Of a DNA stretch of 64,000 nucleotides, positions 45,244 to 54,571 are shown piece by piece. Within the stretch, counting starts at the first letter, position 1; each line of letters opens with the position of its first letter. The stretch is from contig NZ_JAUSUK010000002.1 in NCBI RefSeq assembly GCF_030813515.1, positions 248,001 through 312,000 on the forward strand, in the 5' to 3' direction. The DNA is from Rhodopseudomonas julia. Its GTDB lineage: Bacteria; Pseudomonadota; Alphaproteobacteria; Rhizobiales; Afifellaceae. The position numbers were made by a program, and so were the translations under genes. Below the pieces are notes generated by a model. It saw only the letters and a list, made by a program, of their open reading frames with translations. It was not told the DNA's origin and did no database searches.

Positions 45244-45477
45244 GCCCCCTCCCTAAGAAGCTTGTTCTTGCGGCGCTTTCCCTAACAGCAAACGCTTAGG
45301 TTTGTATTTCGCTGTCTCAAAGCTCTCCGCGCTGCGCGCCCTGATTTGCCGCCATAGCGGCGGCCTGTCGAAATCGGGCAGACTCAGCCATTCGAAGGCG
45401 TTCCGAAGACGAGGAACGCCGTACAGCCGCCGCCGATCAAGCCTCCGTCGTTGATGGAAGGTGTTCAGGCCGTGCTG

Positions 45478-46515
45478 TCAGCGTCTCGACAACAGCATTC
45501 GTCCGATGAACCAGCCGAGCGCACCCGCAGCAGCGATGCCCGCACCTTTGCCGATTGCCTCGCGGTGTTCCGTTGCCCAGAGAGCAGGTGCCGTATTCTG
45601 GGCCCTGCTGTCGAACCGGCCATGTGCAGCGTAGGAGCCGGTGACGGGCTCGAAGAGGTTGTCGGGCCGCTCGGTCTCCGCCTCGGCGGCCATCTGCCCG
45701 CCATAGGCTTTTTCGGCCATCATCCTGTCGAGCAGGCCGGGCGCCACCCTTTGCCCCAGGATCGCCTGATAGGCGGAACGGCCGACCCAGAGTTCGCGAC
45801 GCGGATGGTGGGCGGCGAAATAGATGCCGTCGGCGGCTACTTCCGGTTGGAAGATCGGCGGCAGCGGTTGCGCCCGACGCGGCATCTTGTTGCGCGCCCA
45901 GTCGAATTGCGGCGTGTTCAGGCCCGGCAGATGCACGACGGTGAGCTTGATGGCGGAATTGTCGTGGATGAGCTCGCTGCGCAGCGAATCCGTGAACCCG
46001 ACGAGCGCGTGCTTGGCTGCGCAATAGGGCGCCTGCAGTGGGATCGAGCGATAAGCGAGCGCCGAGCCCGTCTGGACGATGGTGCCGTAATTGCGCGGCT
46101 GCATGCGCTTGAGGGCGGCCAGTGTTCCGTGCACGCAGCCGAGATAGGTGACTTCGGTCACGCGGCGGAATTCCTCCGGCGTCGTCTTCGCGACCGGCGC
46201 CATAACCGTCACCATCGCGACGTTGATCCAGATGTCGATCGGGCCGAAACGCGCTTCCACCTCTTCGGCAGCCATATCGACCTTCTCGGCATCCGCCACG
46301 TCGATTGGAAAGATCATTGCTTCGCCGCCGAGGACGCGCACCTCTTCGGCCGTTTCCTCCAGGCGTCCACGATCGCGCGCGATCAGCCCTATGCGCGCGC
46401 CATCTCGTGCGAAACGCCTTGTCACGGCGCGCCCGACACCGGCTGAGGCTCCCGTGATGACGACCGTCTTCTCGGTTCTGGCCAAGTCTGTTTCCTCTTT
46501 GTCGTGATTGGTCAC
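45478..46515 (-). CDS. Classical SDR with C-terminal membrane anchor
   Basis: A 345-residue short-chain dehydrogenase. The cofactor loop is TGASAGVGRAV, and the catalytic set is SALAYR...YCAAKHALVGF (S, Y-x3-K). About 100 extra residues follow the SDR core, ending in a glycine-rich hydrophobic helix (GIAAAGALGWFIGRMLL) and a basic tail, so it may sit on the membrane. The start shown is a GTG at 46515 with a close AAGG. A TTG at 46485 has a better-spaced AGAGGAA and is a real alternative. Substrate is unknown. Confidence 0.8.
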   Translation of the reverse strand: MTNHDKEETDLARTEKTVVITGASAGVGRAVTRRFARDGARIGLIARDRGRLEETAEEVRVLGGEAMIFPIDVADAEKVDMAAEEVEARFGPIDIWINVAMVTVMAPVAKTTPEEFRRVTEVTYLGCVHGTLAALKRMQPRNYGTIVQTGSALAYRSIPLQAPYCAAKHALVGFTDSLRSELIHDNSAIKLTVVHLPGLNTPQFDWARNKMPRRAQPLPPIFQPEVAADGIYFAAHHPRRELWVGRSAYQAILGQRVAPGLLDRMMAEKAYGGQMAAEAETERPDNLFEPVTGSYAAHGRFDSRAQNTAPALWATEHREAIGKGAGIAAAGALGWFIGRMLLSRR

Positions 46516-46749
46516 GCACCTTCAACACGGTGCGGGAAAAAAGGTTCGACGCGGGGACTGGCCTCGCTCTGGCGTGATCTTTGAGCGGAGGCGCGACATA
46601 GAAACATCGAGCTTGCCGGCCGAAATGCGCTCCGTCGTCATGCTCTGACGTCGTGGCCTGCATCCTCACAGCCGGAGGCTCTCTGCCGGGGGCGCGATCG
46701 GACGAGATCACGGGGTTCATGCGCGCTGTGGCCCTTGCTGAGGCTTTAG

Positions 46750-47043
46750 GGCTACGAACACCACCACGACATCGAGAGCCTTTTCGTGCCGGGCGGTCCG
46801 CTCTTTCGCCTCTCGGAGCATGCGGTGATCTTCGTTTCGTTCTACTGGGCCATGACCGGCATCCACGCCATCCATACGGCGATCGGGCTCGGTACCTGGG
46901 CGGTCGTGGCGCTTCTCGTCCATCGCGGGCGCGTCATTCCCGACAAGACCGGGAGGATCGAGGTCGCAGGCCTCTGCTGGCATTTCGCCGATACGATCTG
47001 GATCATCCTCTCCCCACTTCTCTACCTCGTGGGACGGTCATGA
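46750..47043 (+). pseudogene. Remnant of a cytochrome c oxidase subunit III-like gene (CoxC/NorE type)
   Basis: In frame from just after a TAG (46747-46749), the sequence reads GYEHHHDIESLFVPGGPLF. It continues through VIFVSFYWAMTGIHAIHTAIG, and then GLCWHFADTIWIILSPLLYL to a stop. This is the C-terminal half of a heme-copper oxidase subunit III, with the conserved HAIH and WHFxDxxWI features. The N-terminal helices are missing and no start with a ribosome site is seen. It is best read as a decayed gene. Translation from a GTG at 46786 (85 residues) cannot be excluded. Confidence 0.7.
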
Positions 47044-47168
47044 GGGCGTCGACGCGGAGCGGTCGGTGTGCTCCCGGCTTTTGTGAGCTTCTCTTTCCGG
47101 AGGTCGTCGTCTGGGCGGCGCTGATGGCGCTCTTCGTCCTCACCTTCAGCGATTATTCTACGCGTTGA
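47040..47168 (+). CDS. Possible 42-residue membrane peptide, oxidase subunit IV-like
   Basis: The ATG at 47040 overlaps the stop of the subunit III remnant (ATGA). The frame encodes 42 residues with one hydrophobic helix (VVVWAALMALFVLTF). Small subunit IV or NorF-like proteins often follow subunit III genes, so this may be the shortened partner of the remnant. It is too short to assign with confidence. Confidence 0.35.
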   Translation: MRASTRSGRCAPGFCELLFPEVVVWAALMALFVLTFSDYSTR

Positions 47169-47303
47169 AGGTTGCCGCGCGACGGCGCTGGCCTCGATGC
47201 TTCATACTTCTGTCATGGCGGCGACACTGCGCTTTTGTGCCGGGCGCTTATGCGAGGCATCGGCGCTGTGCCGCCCGCTCTGTCATCGAGGAAGGTTCCG
47301 CCT

Positions 47304-48557
47304 ATGAAGCACATTCTCGTTCGTTCAGCTGTCGCTGCCGGCGCCCTCCTTGGCGCAGCCTGCGGCTTTGCAGCCGATGCGCTTGCCCAGGATGCGCGGC
47401 CACAGGCCGAGCTCGGCCCGCGGCCCTTCTATCTCGTCAACGACATGGACGAGGGAGAACTCAAAGACGCCCTGAAAGCCTGTGAGGAGGGGCCCTTCTA
47501 CCGCACAGCCTTTTCCATCGGCCATCGGGGTGCGCCGATGCAGTTCCCCGAACATACCCGCCAGTCCTATCAGGCGGCGGCCGTGATGGGGGCGGGTGTC
47601 ATCGAATGCGACGTCGCCTTCACCAAGGATCGCGAGCTGGTCTGCCGGCATTCGCAATGCGATCTCGCCACGACCACCGACATTCTCGCCCATGACGATC
47701 TTGCCGCGAAATGCACGACGCCGTTCAGCCCGGCCTCCGGCGATAAGAAGGCGGAGGTGACATGCTGCACGTCCGATCTGACGCTCGCCGAGTTCAAGTC
47801 ACTCAAGGGCAAGATGGATGCCGGCAATCCGGATGCGACGACGGTCGAGGAATTCATGGATGCGACGCCATCCTGGCGCACGGACCTCTACGCCACGAAT
47901 GGCGAGTTGATGTCGCACAAGGAATCGATCGCGCTGTTCAAGGATCTCGGGGTCAAGTTCACCCCCGAGCTCAAGGCGCCGAGCGTCGAGATGCCGTTCG
48001 AGGGCGATTACACCCAGGACGATTACGCCCAGCAGCTGATCGATGAATATAAAGAGGCGGGCGTCGATGCGAGCGACGTCTATCCGCAATCGTTTCAGCT
48101 CCGCGACATTCTCTACTGGATCAAAAACGAGCCGGAATTCGGCAAGCAGGGTGTCTTCCTCGACGATCGCGACGAGACGCTCGAAGGCTTTGATGCCAAC
48201 AATCCGGAGACATTTGAGCCGTCGATGCAGGATCTCGCCGAGGATGGCGTGAAGATCATCGCACCGCCGAGCCATATGCTTCTCACCCTCGACGAGGCGG
48301 GAGAGATCGTGCCCTCCGCCTATGCGAAAGAGGCGAAAAAGGCCGGACTCCAGATCATCACCTGGTCGCTCGAGCGTTCCGGCACGCTCACCGACGGCGG
48401 CGGCTATTACTATCAGTCGGTCAAGGATGCGATCTCCCATCCCGGTGACGAATACGAGGTGATCGACGTTCTCGCTCAGGATGTCGGCGTCATTGGCATG
48501 TTCTCCGACTGGCCGGCGACGGTCACCTATTACGCCAATTGCATGGGCCTGGAGTGA
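47304..48557 (+). CDS. glpQ: Periplasmic glycerophosphodiester phosphodiesterase
   Basis: A 417-residue GDPD-family protein. A signal peptide ([20 protein letters not shown]) is cleaved near residue 29. Catalytic and metal motifs are [15 protein letters not shown] and [20 protein letters not shown], with later [14 protein letters not shown]. It is longer than E. coli GlpQ (358) because of inserted, Cys-containing segments ([16 protein letters not shown]). It hydrolyses glycerophosphodiesters to glycerol-3-phosphate and an alcohol in the periplasm, and so supplies phosphate and carbon. ATG 47304 has GGAAGG upstream. Confidence 0.85.
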   Translation: MKHILVRSAVAAGALLGAACGFAADALAQDARPQAELGPRPFYLVNDMDEGELKDALKACEEGPFYRTAFSIGHRGAPMQFPEHTRQSYQAAAVMGAGVIECDVAFTKDRELVCRHSQCDLATTTDILAHDDLAAKCTTPFSPASGDKKAEVTCCTSDLTLAEFKSLKGKMDAGNPDATTVEEFMDATPSWRTDLYATNGELMSHKESIALFKDLGVKFTPELKAPSVEMPFEGDYTQDDYAQQLIDEYKEAGVDASDVYPQSFQLRDILYWIKNEPEFGKQGVFLDDRDETLEGFDANNPETFEPSMQDLAEDGVKIIAPPSHMLLTLDEAGEIVPSAYAKEAKKAGLQIITWSLERSGTLTDGGGYYYQSVKDAISHPGDEYEVIDVLAQDVGVIGMFSDWPATVTYYANCMGLE

Positions 48558-48563
48558 TCCGAC

Positions 48564-49658
48564 CTAGCCGCGCCGCGGCAGCCAGCTTCGGGCCACCCGA
48601 CGAAGGCTGCTGCGGTGTGGTCCTGTGCTGCTGGCGGCACGTTGGGACGAGGATTTCCGCACGACGCATCCGTCTAATCGCCCGGCTGTAGCCGCTGGCG
48701 TGAAGCGCACGAGCTCCAGGCCGGGAGGGAGAATGTGCTGCTGCAGGTACTCGGTCGTCATGAACATGAGCCCCCAATCCTCCGTGGTGGCACCTTCGAG
48801 CTTCCCGAGGTCGCCCTGCGTGCGCACCGTGGTGTAGGGCCGGAAGAAATGCCCGTCTCCGCGCAGGCCGGCGATGACGGCTTCCAGGAAAGACACCTTG
48901 TCCGGAAACTCGCCGTTGGCGATGTTCGGGTATCGTGGCCTTGGAAAGTCGAAGACGAGCCTGTTTGCCACGTCGTGCGGGCCATGGATCGTGAAGAAGA
49001 AATGGCCGCCGGGCTTCAAGATCCGCGTGATCTCTTCCATCCATGCGCGTGCCGCCCTCGGTGAAAAGTGCGTCCAGATGCTCTTGGCATAGGCGAGATC
49101 GAAGCTTGCCTCGTCATAGGGGAGGGGCGGCTCCTGCTGCGAGACGGCAAACTCGGCGCCTGGGACGTTCTCCTTCGCCCATTCGATCGATGAGGGGACC
49201 GGATCGGCTCCGAAAACCTCCAGACGATCCAGGCCGGCGCGGGTGATGACGGCAGTATTGCGTCCACTGCTGCAGCCGAAATCGAGGATACGGCCTTGCA
49301 GCTCGGCGCCGGCGAGCTGCAATTCGGTGAGCGTTCTGTCGGTGTTGACGAAGTCGTAGAATAGGTTGTCACCTCCATCGACGAAATGGACGCCTTGCGG
49401 GGGCGTAAGATCCAGCTTCGCCTTACGGAGCCGATCTTTATCCGCTGTCTCAACGAAGGCCTTGAGCCGGGTATAGGCGTCGAGAGCGCTTACCACGCCT
49501 GCGCCTGGCTCAAGCGAGCGGAGGATGGGTAGGGTTGCGATCGGCTTCCAATCCGGCCCCTCCATAGTCAGGTGGCCTTGGTCGTCCAAGTGAATGCGGT
49601 CGGCGAATTTCGAAATCAGTGCGACAAGCAATTGTCGCTCGACATCAACCACTTCCAT
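48564..49658 (-). CDS. Class I SAM-dependent methyltransferase
   Basis: A 364-residue protein. The SAM-binding motif I is RILDFGCSSGRNTAVI (about 122-137), preceded by about 120 residues that may form a substrate domain. DEASFDLAYAKSIWTHF and ITRILKPGGHFFFTIHG complete the Rossmann methyltransferase core. The arginine-rich tail looks unstructured. It converges closely on glpQ. Substrate is unknown. Confidence 0.8.
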   Translation of the reverse strand: MEVVDVERQLLVALISKFADRIHLDDQGHLTMEGPDWKPIATLPILRSLEPGAGVVSALDAYTRLKAFVETADKDRLRKAKLDLTPPQGVHFVDGGDNLFYDFVNTDRTLTELQLAGAELQGRILDFGCSSGRNTAVITRAGLDRLEVFGADPVPSSIEWAKENVPGAEFAVSQQEPPLPYDEASFDLAYAKSIWTHFSPRAARAWMEEITRILKPGGHFFFTIHGPHDVANRLVFDFPRPRYPNIANGEFPDKVSFLEAVIAGLRGDGHFFRPYTTVRTQGDLGKLEGATTEDWGLMFMTTEYLQQHILPPGLELVRFTPAATAGRLDGCVVRKSSSQRAASSTGPHRSSLRRVARSWLPRRG

Positions 49659-49833
49659 TTATCTTCTCGGGCGGTGCTTGGGCTTTCTCAACGTTGATCG
49701 ACCCGCTGGATGGGAATGCGCCGGCAGCGAGGGATCTTTGGATGATGCCTCAGCGGAGCATGTTCTTCCAGTGTGACGAGAGGGCAGGATCATGCGGGCG
49801 ATGAGGTTGCCGGGCAGGATCCCTACGACTCTC

Positions 49834-50601
49834 CTAGAGGTCGTCCGCCTCGATGACGATCTCCATGCGTTCGGCGGCGAAGCTCGTCAGCGACAGGTGC
49901 AGAGGCATGCCGTTCGGTTCGACGTTGAGCGATTCCGTCACGAGGACGGTCGCCCCGCGCGGCAGGGCGAGCTTCTCGTTTTCGGCGGGCTCTGCGGGCC
50001 GTGCACGTACCTTGGTCCAGCGGCGCACATAATCTTCGACGCCGTGATGAGTGAGTGCCCGGGTGATCGATCCGGTCTCGGCGTAGATCGCCACGAGATT
50101 GGGAAAGCGTTTGGCAGAAAACCAGCTTCTTGCCGTTGAGATCGGCACCCCGTCGGCCACGCTCAAGGTTTCGAGCGTGATGAGCGGCGTGCCTTGCGCG
50201 AGTTTCAGATGGTCGGCGAGCCAGAGGGGTGCCGGCTCGATGCGGCTTGCGATCAGGCGGCCGCCCGGCGCGCGCGCCTGACGGCTGACGATCTCGGAAA
50301 AGCGGGTGCGCCGCGAGATCGGATAGGCGAGGCGCTCCGACGTGACGAAGGTGCCGCGGCCCTGGTCGGAGCGCACCAGCCCCTCTGCGGCAAGAGCCGC
50401 AAGCGCGCGGCGGAGCGTGTGGCGGTTCACGCCAAAACGCTCCGACAAAGCGGTTTCGGAGGGCAGGGCCGTGTCGGACGGCCAGCGGCCCGAAAGCACC
50501 TCGCCGCGTAACAGATCTGCGATCTGGCGCCACAGCGAGACGCCGGCTCCGCGATGCACATTCTCCATCGTCGTTTTCGTCTCCAGGCGTGCGACCGTCA
50601 T
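49834..50601 (-). CDS. phnF: PhnF-type GntR/HutC-family regulator of phosphonate genes
   Basis: A 255-residue regulator from ATG 50601. The N-terminal winged HTH (about 20-85) has LPSETALSERFGVNRHTLRRALAALAAEGLV. A C-terminal UTRA ligand domain follows. It is divergent from phnG, the usual place for phnF. The start is ambiguous: ATG 50601 and ATG 50568 are both possible and neither has a well-spaced ribosome site. A palindrome in the 74-base gap is its likely operator. Confidence 0.9.
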   Translation of the reverse strand: MTVARLETKTTMENVHRGAGVSLWRQIADLLRGEVLSGRWPSDTALPSETALSERFGVNRHTLRRALAALAAEGLVRSDQGRGTFVTSERLAYPISRRTRFSEIVSRQARAPGGRLIASRIEPAPLWLADHLKLAQGTPLITLETLSVADGVPISTARSWFSAKRFPNLVAIYAETGSITRALTHHGVEDYVRRWTKVRARPAEPAENEKLALPRGATVLVTESLNVEPNGMPLHLSLTSFAAERMEIVIEADDL

Positions 50602-50632
50602 CGTTGTGTCAAACTTGTGCGCGTATTGTATG

Positions 50633-50654
50633 CTTGTATATAACACTAGACAAG
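50633..50654. promoter_or_regulatory. Probable PhnF operator at the phnG promoter
   Basis: CTTGT-N12-ACAAG with inner TA dinucleotides at matching positions (CTTGTnTA-N6-TAnACAAG) is a 22-bp imperfect palindrome. It resembles HutC-subfamily sites. It overlaps a -10-like TATAAC (50639-50644), so bound PhnF would repress the phn operon. Confidence 0.6.
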
Positions 50655-50675
50655 TCGAACCTTGAGGATCACGCA

Positions 50676-51191
50676 ATGGCATACAGCGCCGGTGCAACTC
50701 TCGATCCGGACGCGGCCATTGCCGAGGACGCGAAGGTCGCCGCGGAAAAGCTCAAAAGCCGGCGGCGCGACGTGCTCTCCATCCTCGTGCGCGCCCGTGC
50801 CGACGAACTCGACGGGGCCTTGAACGCACTTGAGCCAGCGCCTGAGTTCGAAGTGCTGCGGGCCCCGGAATTCGGTCTTGCCATGACGCGCGGGCGGATC
50901 GGCGGCGGTGGCGCAGCTTTCAATCTGGGCGAGGTGACGGTGACGCGGACGGTCGTTCGGCTTGCGAGCGGCGAGGTGGGCTATGGTCACATCCTCGGGC
51001 GCGATCGCAAGCGGGCGCATCTCGTCGCCGTCTTCGACGCTCTTTGGCAGAGCGGGGCGACGCGCACCTTCGTCGAAGATCGACTGGTAGCCCCAGTTAC
51101 GGCGCGCGCCGCCGAAGAGGATCGTTTTGTACAAGCGAAAACGGCGGCGACCCGGGTGAATTTCTTCACGATGGTGAGGGGAGAAGATTGA
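50676..51191 (+). CDS. phnG: C-P lyase core subunit PhnG
   Basis: A 171-residue subunit of the PhnGHIJ carbon-phosphorus lyase core. It has the family stretches FEVLRAPEFGLAMTRGRIGGGGAAFNLGEVTVTR and GYGHILGRDRKRAHL, with a 20-residue N-terminal extension. GAGGATC lies before ATG 50676. The stop overlaps the phnH start. With PhnI it installs the phosphonate on ribose of ATP. Confidence 0.94.
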   Translation: MAYSAGATLDPDAAIAEDAKVAAEKLKSRRRDVLSILVRARADELDGALNALEPAPEFEVLRAPEFGLAMTRGRIGGGGAAFNLGEVTVTRTVVRLASGEVGYGHILGRDRKRAHLVAVFDALWQSGATRTFVEDRLVAPVTARAAEEDRFVQAKTAATRVNFFTMVRGED

Positions 51192-51790
51192 TGGCAGACG
51201 CGCTCGGCGGTGGTTTCAAGGATCCGGTTTTCGCATCGCAGGCGGTGTTTCGGCGGCTTCTCGATGCTCTCTCGCGGCCTGGCCGCGTGGTCGACATGCC
51301 CCAGCTTGTGGGACCTCCGCATCCCTTAAAGCCGGCGGCAGCCGCCGTTCTCTCGGCGCTTGCCGATGCTGATACTCCGGTCTTTCTCGACAAGGTGCTG
51401 AACGCGAGCGGCGAGGTGCGCGGATGGGTCGGCTTCCATATCGGCGCGCCGATCGTGGTGGTGCCGGCGCGCGCGCTCTTTGCCGTAATCGCCGATCCTG
51501 AAAAGATGCCGGCGCTCTCCGAGTTCGGGCTCGGGACCGAGCAATATCCAGACCGCTCCACAACGCTCATTGTGCAGGTCGCCGGCTTCTCCCGTGGCCG
51601 AAATCTCTGGCTCTCCGGTCCAGGCATCGAGGATGTGGCGGGCGTACAGGTCGAGGGCCTGCCGGAAAGGCTCGTCGAAGAATTCCGCTCCAATCGTGCG
51701 CTCTTTCCTCGCGGCGTCGATCTCGTGCTCGCCGCGCCTTCGGCGATCCTTGGATTGCCCCGCTCCACTCGGATCATGGGAGAGGCCTGA
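51191..51790 (+). CDS. phnH: C-P lyase core subunit PhnH
   Basis: A 199-residue subunit. It begins GGGFKDPVFASQAVFRRLLDALSRPG, the conserved PhnH opening, and ends with FPRGVDLVLAAPSAILGLPRSTRI. It overlaps phnG and phnI by one base each. It is part of the core complex and essential for phosphonate breakdown. Confidence 0.95.
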   Translation: MADALGGGFKDPVFASQAVFRRLLDALSRPGRVVDMPQLVGPPHPLKPAAAAVLSALADADTPVFLDKVLNASGEVRGWVGFHIGAPIVVVPARALFAVIADPEKMPALSEFGLGTEQYPDRSTTLIVQVAGFSRGRNLWLSGPGIEDVAGVQVEGLPERLVEEFRSNRALFPRGVDLVLAAPSAILGLPRSTRIMGEA

Positions 51791-52902
51791 TGTATGTCGC
51801 GGTGAAGGGCGGCGAGGCGGCGATCGCCAATGCGCACCGCCTTCTGGCTGAGAAGCGGCGTGGCGACCCGAATGTCCCATCGCTCACGGTTGCGCAGATC
51901 CTGGAACAGCTGTCGCTCGCGGTCGACCGGGTGATGAGTGAAGGCTCGCTCTATGACCGCCGGCTTGCGGCGCTTGCGATCAAGCAGGCGCGTGGCGATC
52001 TCGTCGAAGCGATCTTTCTTGTGCGCGCCTACCGCACAACGCTGCCGCGCTTTGGTTCGACACGGCCGATCGAGACGGACACGATGCTTGTCGAACGGCG
52101 CATTTCGGCGACCTTCAAGGATCTGCCGGGTGGGCAGCTTCTTGGGCCCACCTTCGATTATACGCACCGACTTCTCGATCCAACCCTTGAGGAGGACGAA
52201 ACGGTCGAGGAGGCGGTGAGCGCCGAGGATCCGGGAACGGAGGCGATGCCCCGGGTTACCGATCTTCTCGGCCAGGCCGGGCTGATCGAGCCCGATCCCG
52301 AGGGCGAAGATGAGCCTTCCGATCTCACGCGCGAGCCCCTGTCGTTTCCGGCCGGCCGCGATCTCCGCCTGCAGGCGCTCGCCCGCGGCGATGAAGGCTT
52401 TCTCTTGGCGCTCGGCTATTCCACGCAGCGTGGCTTTGCCCGCTCGCACCCTTTCGCGGCGGAGATCCGCATGGGCGAGGTGGATGTCGAGATCGACGTG
52501 CCGGGCCTCGATTTTCCGGTGCCCGTCGGACGCATCAAGGTGACGGAGTGCCAGATGGTCAATCAGTTCAAGGGCAGTGCTGAAGCGCCGCCGCAATTCA
52601 CGCGTGGCTACGGCCTCGTCTTCGGACATGCGGAGCGCAAGGCGATGGCGATGGCGCTTTGCGACCGGGCACTTCGGGCGCGCGAACTCGGCGAAGATCA
52701 GACGGCAGCGGCGCAGGACGAGGAATTCGTGCTGTCGCATGCCGACAACGTCCAGGCGACGGGCTTCGTGGAACATCTGAAGCTGCCGCATTACGTCGAC
52801 TTCCAGGCCGAACTGGAGCTGATCCGGCGGCTGCGAGCGGAGTTCGAGGCGGGGCGTGGCGTCGTCACGGACGGGCAGGAAGATCGGGAGGCGGCGGAAT
52901 GA
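51790..52902 (+). CDS. phnI: C-P lyase core subunit PhnI
   Basis: A 370-residue protein beginning MYVAVKGGEAAIANAHRLL, with RGFARSHPFAAEIRMGEV and ECQMVNQFKG. PhnI is the nucleosidase-like subunit that displaces adenine from ATP during formation of alpha-D-ribose-1-methylphosphonate-5-triphosphate. Length matches E. coli PhnI (about 354). It overlaps phnJ by 4 bases. Confidence 0.96.
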   Translation: MYVAVKGGEAAIANAHRLLAEKRRGDPNVPSLTVAQILEQLSLAVDRVMSEGSLYDRRLAALAIKQARGDLVEAIFLVRAYRTTLPRFGSTRPIETDTMLVERRISATFKDLPGGQLLGPTFDYTHRLLDPTLEEDETVEEAVSAEDPGTEAMPRVTDLLGQAGLIEPDPEGEDEPSDLTREPLSFPAGRDLRLQALARGDEGFLLALGYSTQRGFARSHPFAAEIRMGEVDVEIDVPGLDFPVPVGRIKVTECQMVNQFKGSAEAPPQFTRGYGLVFGHAERKAMAMALCDRALRARELGEDQTAAAQDEEFVLSHADNVQATGFVEHLKLPHYVDFQAELELIRRLRAEFEAGRGVVTDGQEDREAAE

Positions 52903-53783
52903 ACGCCCCTGCCGACTCCCCCTACAATTTCGCCTATCTCGACGAGCAGACGAAGCGGATGATCCGCCGTGCCATCCTGAAGGCCGTGGCGATCCCGGGC
53001 TATCAGGTGCCGTTTGCGAGCCGCGAAATGCCGATGCCCTATGGCTGGGGCACCGGCGGCGTGCAGGTGACGGCCTCCGTTCTCGGCCCCAACGACGTCC
53101 TGAAAGTCATCGATCAGGGCGCCGACGACACCACCAATGCCGTCTCCATTCGCGCCTTCTTCGCCAAGGTCGCGGGCGTCGCCACCACAACCCATACGGC
53201 CGACGCGACCATCATCCAGACACGCCACCGCGTGCCGGAAACGCCGCTCGAAGCCGGGCAGATCCTCGTCTTCCAGGTGCCGATCCCGGAGCCTTTGCGC
53301 TTTCTCGAACCCCGCGAGACGGAAACGCGCGTCATGCACGCGCTCGAAGAATATGGCCTCATGCATGTGAAGCTCTACGAGGACATCGCCCGGCATGGCC
53401 ATATCGCCACGACCTATGCCTATCCGGTGAAGGTCGAGGACCGCTACGTCATGGACCCTTCGCCCATTCCGAAATTCGACAATCCCAAACTGACCCATTC
53501 GCCGGCCCTGCAGCTTTACGGCGCTGGGCGGGAGAAGCGCATTTATGCGATCCCGCCCTTCACCCGGGTTGAGAGCTTGGATTTCGAGGATCATCCCTTC
53601 GAGGTGCAGCATTTTTCCGAACCTTGCGGGCTTTGCGGTGCGGAGGGCGTCTATCTCGACGAGGTGATTTTGGACGACCAGGGCGGGCGCATGTTCGTCT
53701 GTTCCGACACCGATTTTTGCGAAGGCCGACGTGAGGAAGGGCATCGCGGTCCTCTCGGCGCGGCGCTGGAGGAGGCCGAATGA
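52899..53783 (+). CDS. phnJ: C-P lyase radical SAM subunit PhnJ
   Basis: A 294-residue radical SAM enzyme that cleaves the C-P bond of ribose-1-phosphonate-5-phosphate. Cysteines 243, 246, 268 and 274 reproduce the unusual C-x2-C-x21-C-x5-C pattern of E. coli PhnJ; the first three bind the cluster and the last is the catalytic thiyl. Gly34 in AIPGYQVPF fits the glycyl radical position. The product is 5-phosphoribosyl-1,2-cyclic phosphate plus the hydrocarbon. Confidence 0.97.
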   Translation: MNAPADSPYNFAYLDEQTKRMIRRAILKAVAIPGYQVPFASREMPMPYGWGTGGVQVTASVLGPNDVLKVIDQGADDTTNAVSIRAFFAKVAGVATTTHTADATIIQTRHRVPETPLEAGQILVFQVPIPEPLRFLEPRETETRVMHALEEYGLMHVKLYEDIARHGHIATTYAYPVKVEDRYVMDPSPIPKFDNPKLTHSPALQLYGAGREKRIYAIPPFTRVESLDFEDHPFEVQHFSEPCGLCGAEGVYLDEVILDDQGGRMFVCSDTDFCEGRREEGHRGPLGAALEEAE

Positions 53784-54568
53784 GCGCGTTGTCGGGCGAT
53801 GCGCCGCTACTCACCGTCGATGGGCTGACGCGCTTCTACGGGCCGCGCGTCGGCTGCCGCGACGTCTCCTTTGACCTCTATCCGGGTGAAGTGCTTGCGG
53901 TCGTCGGTGAATCCGGTTCCGGCAAGACGACTCTGTTGAACTGCCTTGCCGGACGTTTGCCGCTCTCCTCGGGCAAAGTTTCCTACCGCATGCGCGACGG
54001 CGTCGTGCGCGATCTCGCGGCGCTCGGCGAGGCGGAGCGGCGCTTTTTGATGCGCACCGATTGGGGCTTCGTGCACCAGAACCCGGCCGACGGCCTGCGC
54101 ATGAACGTCTCAGCTGGTGCCAATGTCGGCGAGCGGCTTATGGCGATCGGCGACCGAAATTACGGCAACATCCGCGGCTCGGCGCTCTCCTGGCTCGAAC
54201 GCGTGGAAGTGCCCGCCGACCGCATCGACGACGATCCGCGCGGCTTTTCCGGCGGCATGCGCCAGCGCCTGCAGATTGCCCGCAACCTCGTCACGGCGCC
54301 ACGGCTCGTCTTCATGGATGAGCCGACGGGCGGGCTCGACGTTTCCGTGCAGGCGAGACTCCTCGATCTCATCCGCGCGCTCGTTGCCGATCTCGGCATG
54401 GCGGCGCTCGTCGTCACGCACGACCTCGCCGTCGCCCGGCTCCTCTCCCACCGCATCATGGTGATGAAGGCGGGGGAGGTGGTCGAGGAGGGGCTGACCG
54501 ATCGTGTCCTCGACGATCCGCATGCGCCCTATACGCAGCTTCTCGTCTCTTCGATCTTGCAGGTGTGA
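53780..54568 (+). CDS. phnK: C-P lyase ABC-type ATPase PhnK
   Basis: A 262-residue ABC ATPase. Walker A is GESGSGKTTLL, the signature FSGGMRQRLQIARNL and Walker B LVFMDEPTGGLD. PhnK docks on the PhnGHIJ core rather than on a membrane transporter. The start is an ATGA overlap with phnJ behind a strong GGAGGAGG. Confidence 0.94.
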   Translation: MSALSGDAPLLTVDGLTRFYGPRVGCRDVSFDLYPGEVLAVVGESGSGKTTLLNCLAGRLPLSSGKVSYRMRDGVVRDLAALGEAERRFLMRTDWGFVHQNPADGLRMNVSAGANVGERLMAIGDRNYGNIRGSALSWLERVEVPADRIDDDPRGFSGGMRQRLQIARNLVTAPRLVFMDEPTGGLDVSVQARLLDLIRALVADLGMAALVVTHDLAVARLLSHRIMVMKAGEVVEEGLTDRVLDDPHAPYTQLLVSSILQV

Positions 54569-54571
54569 GCG

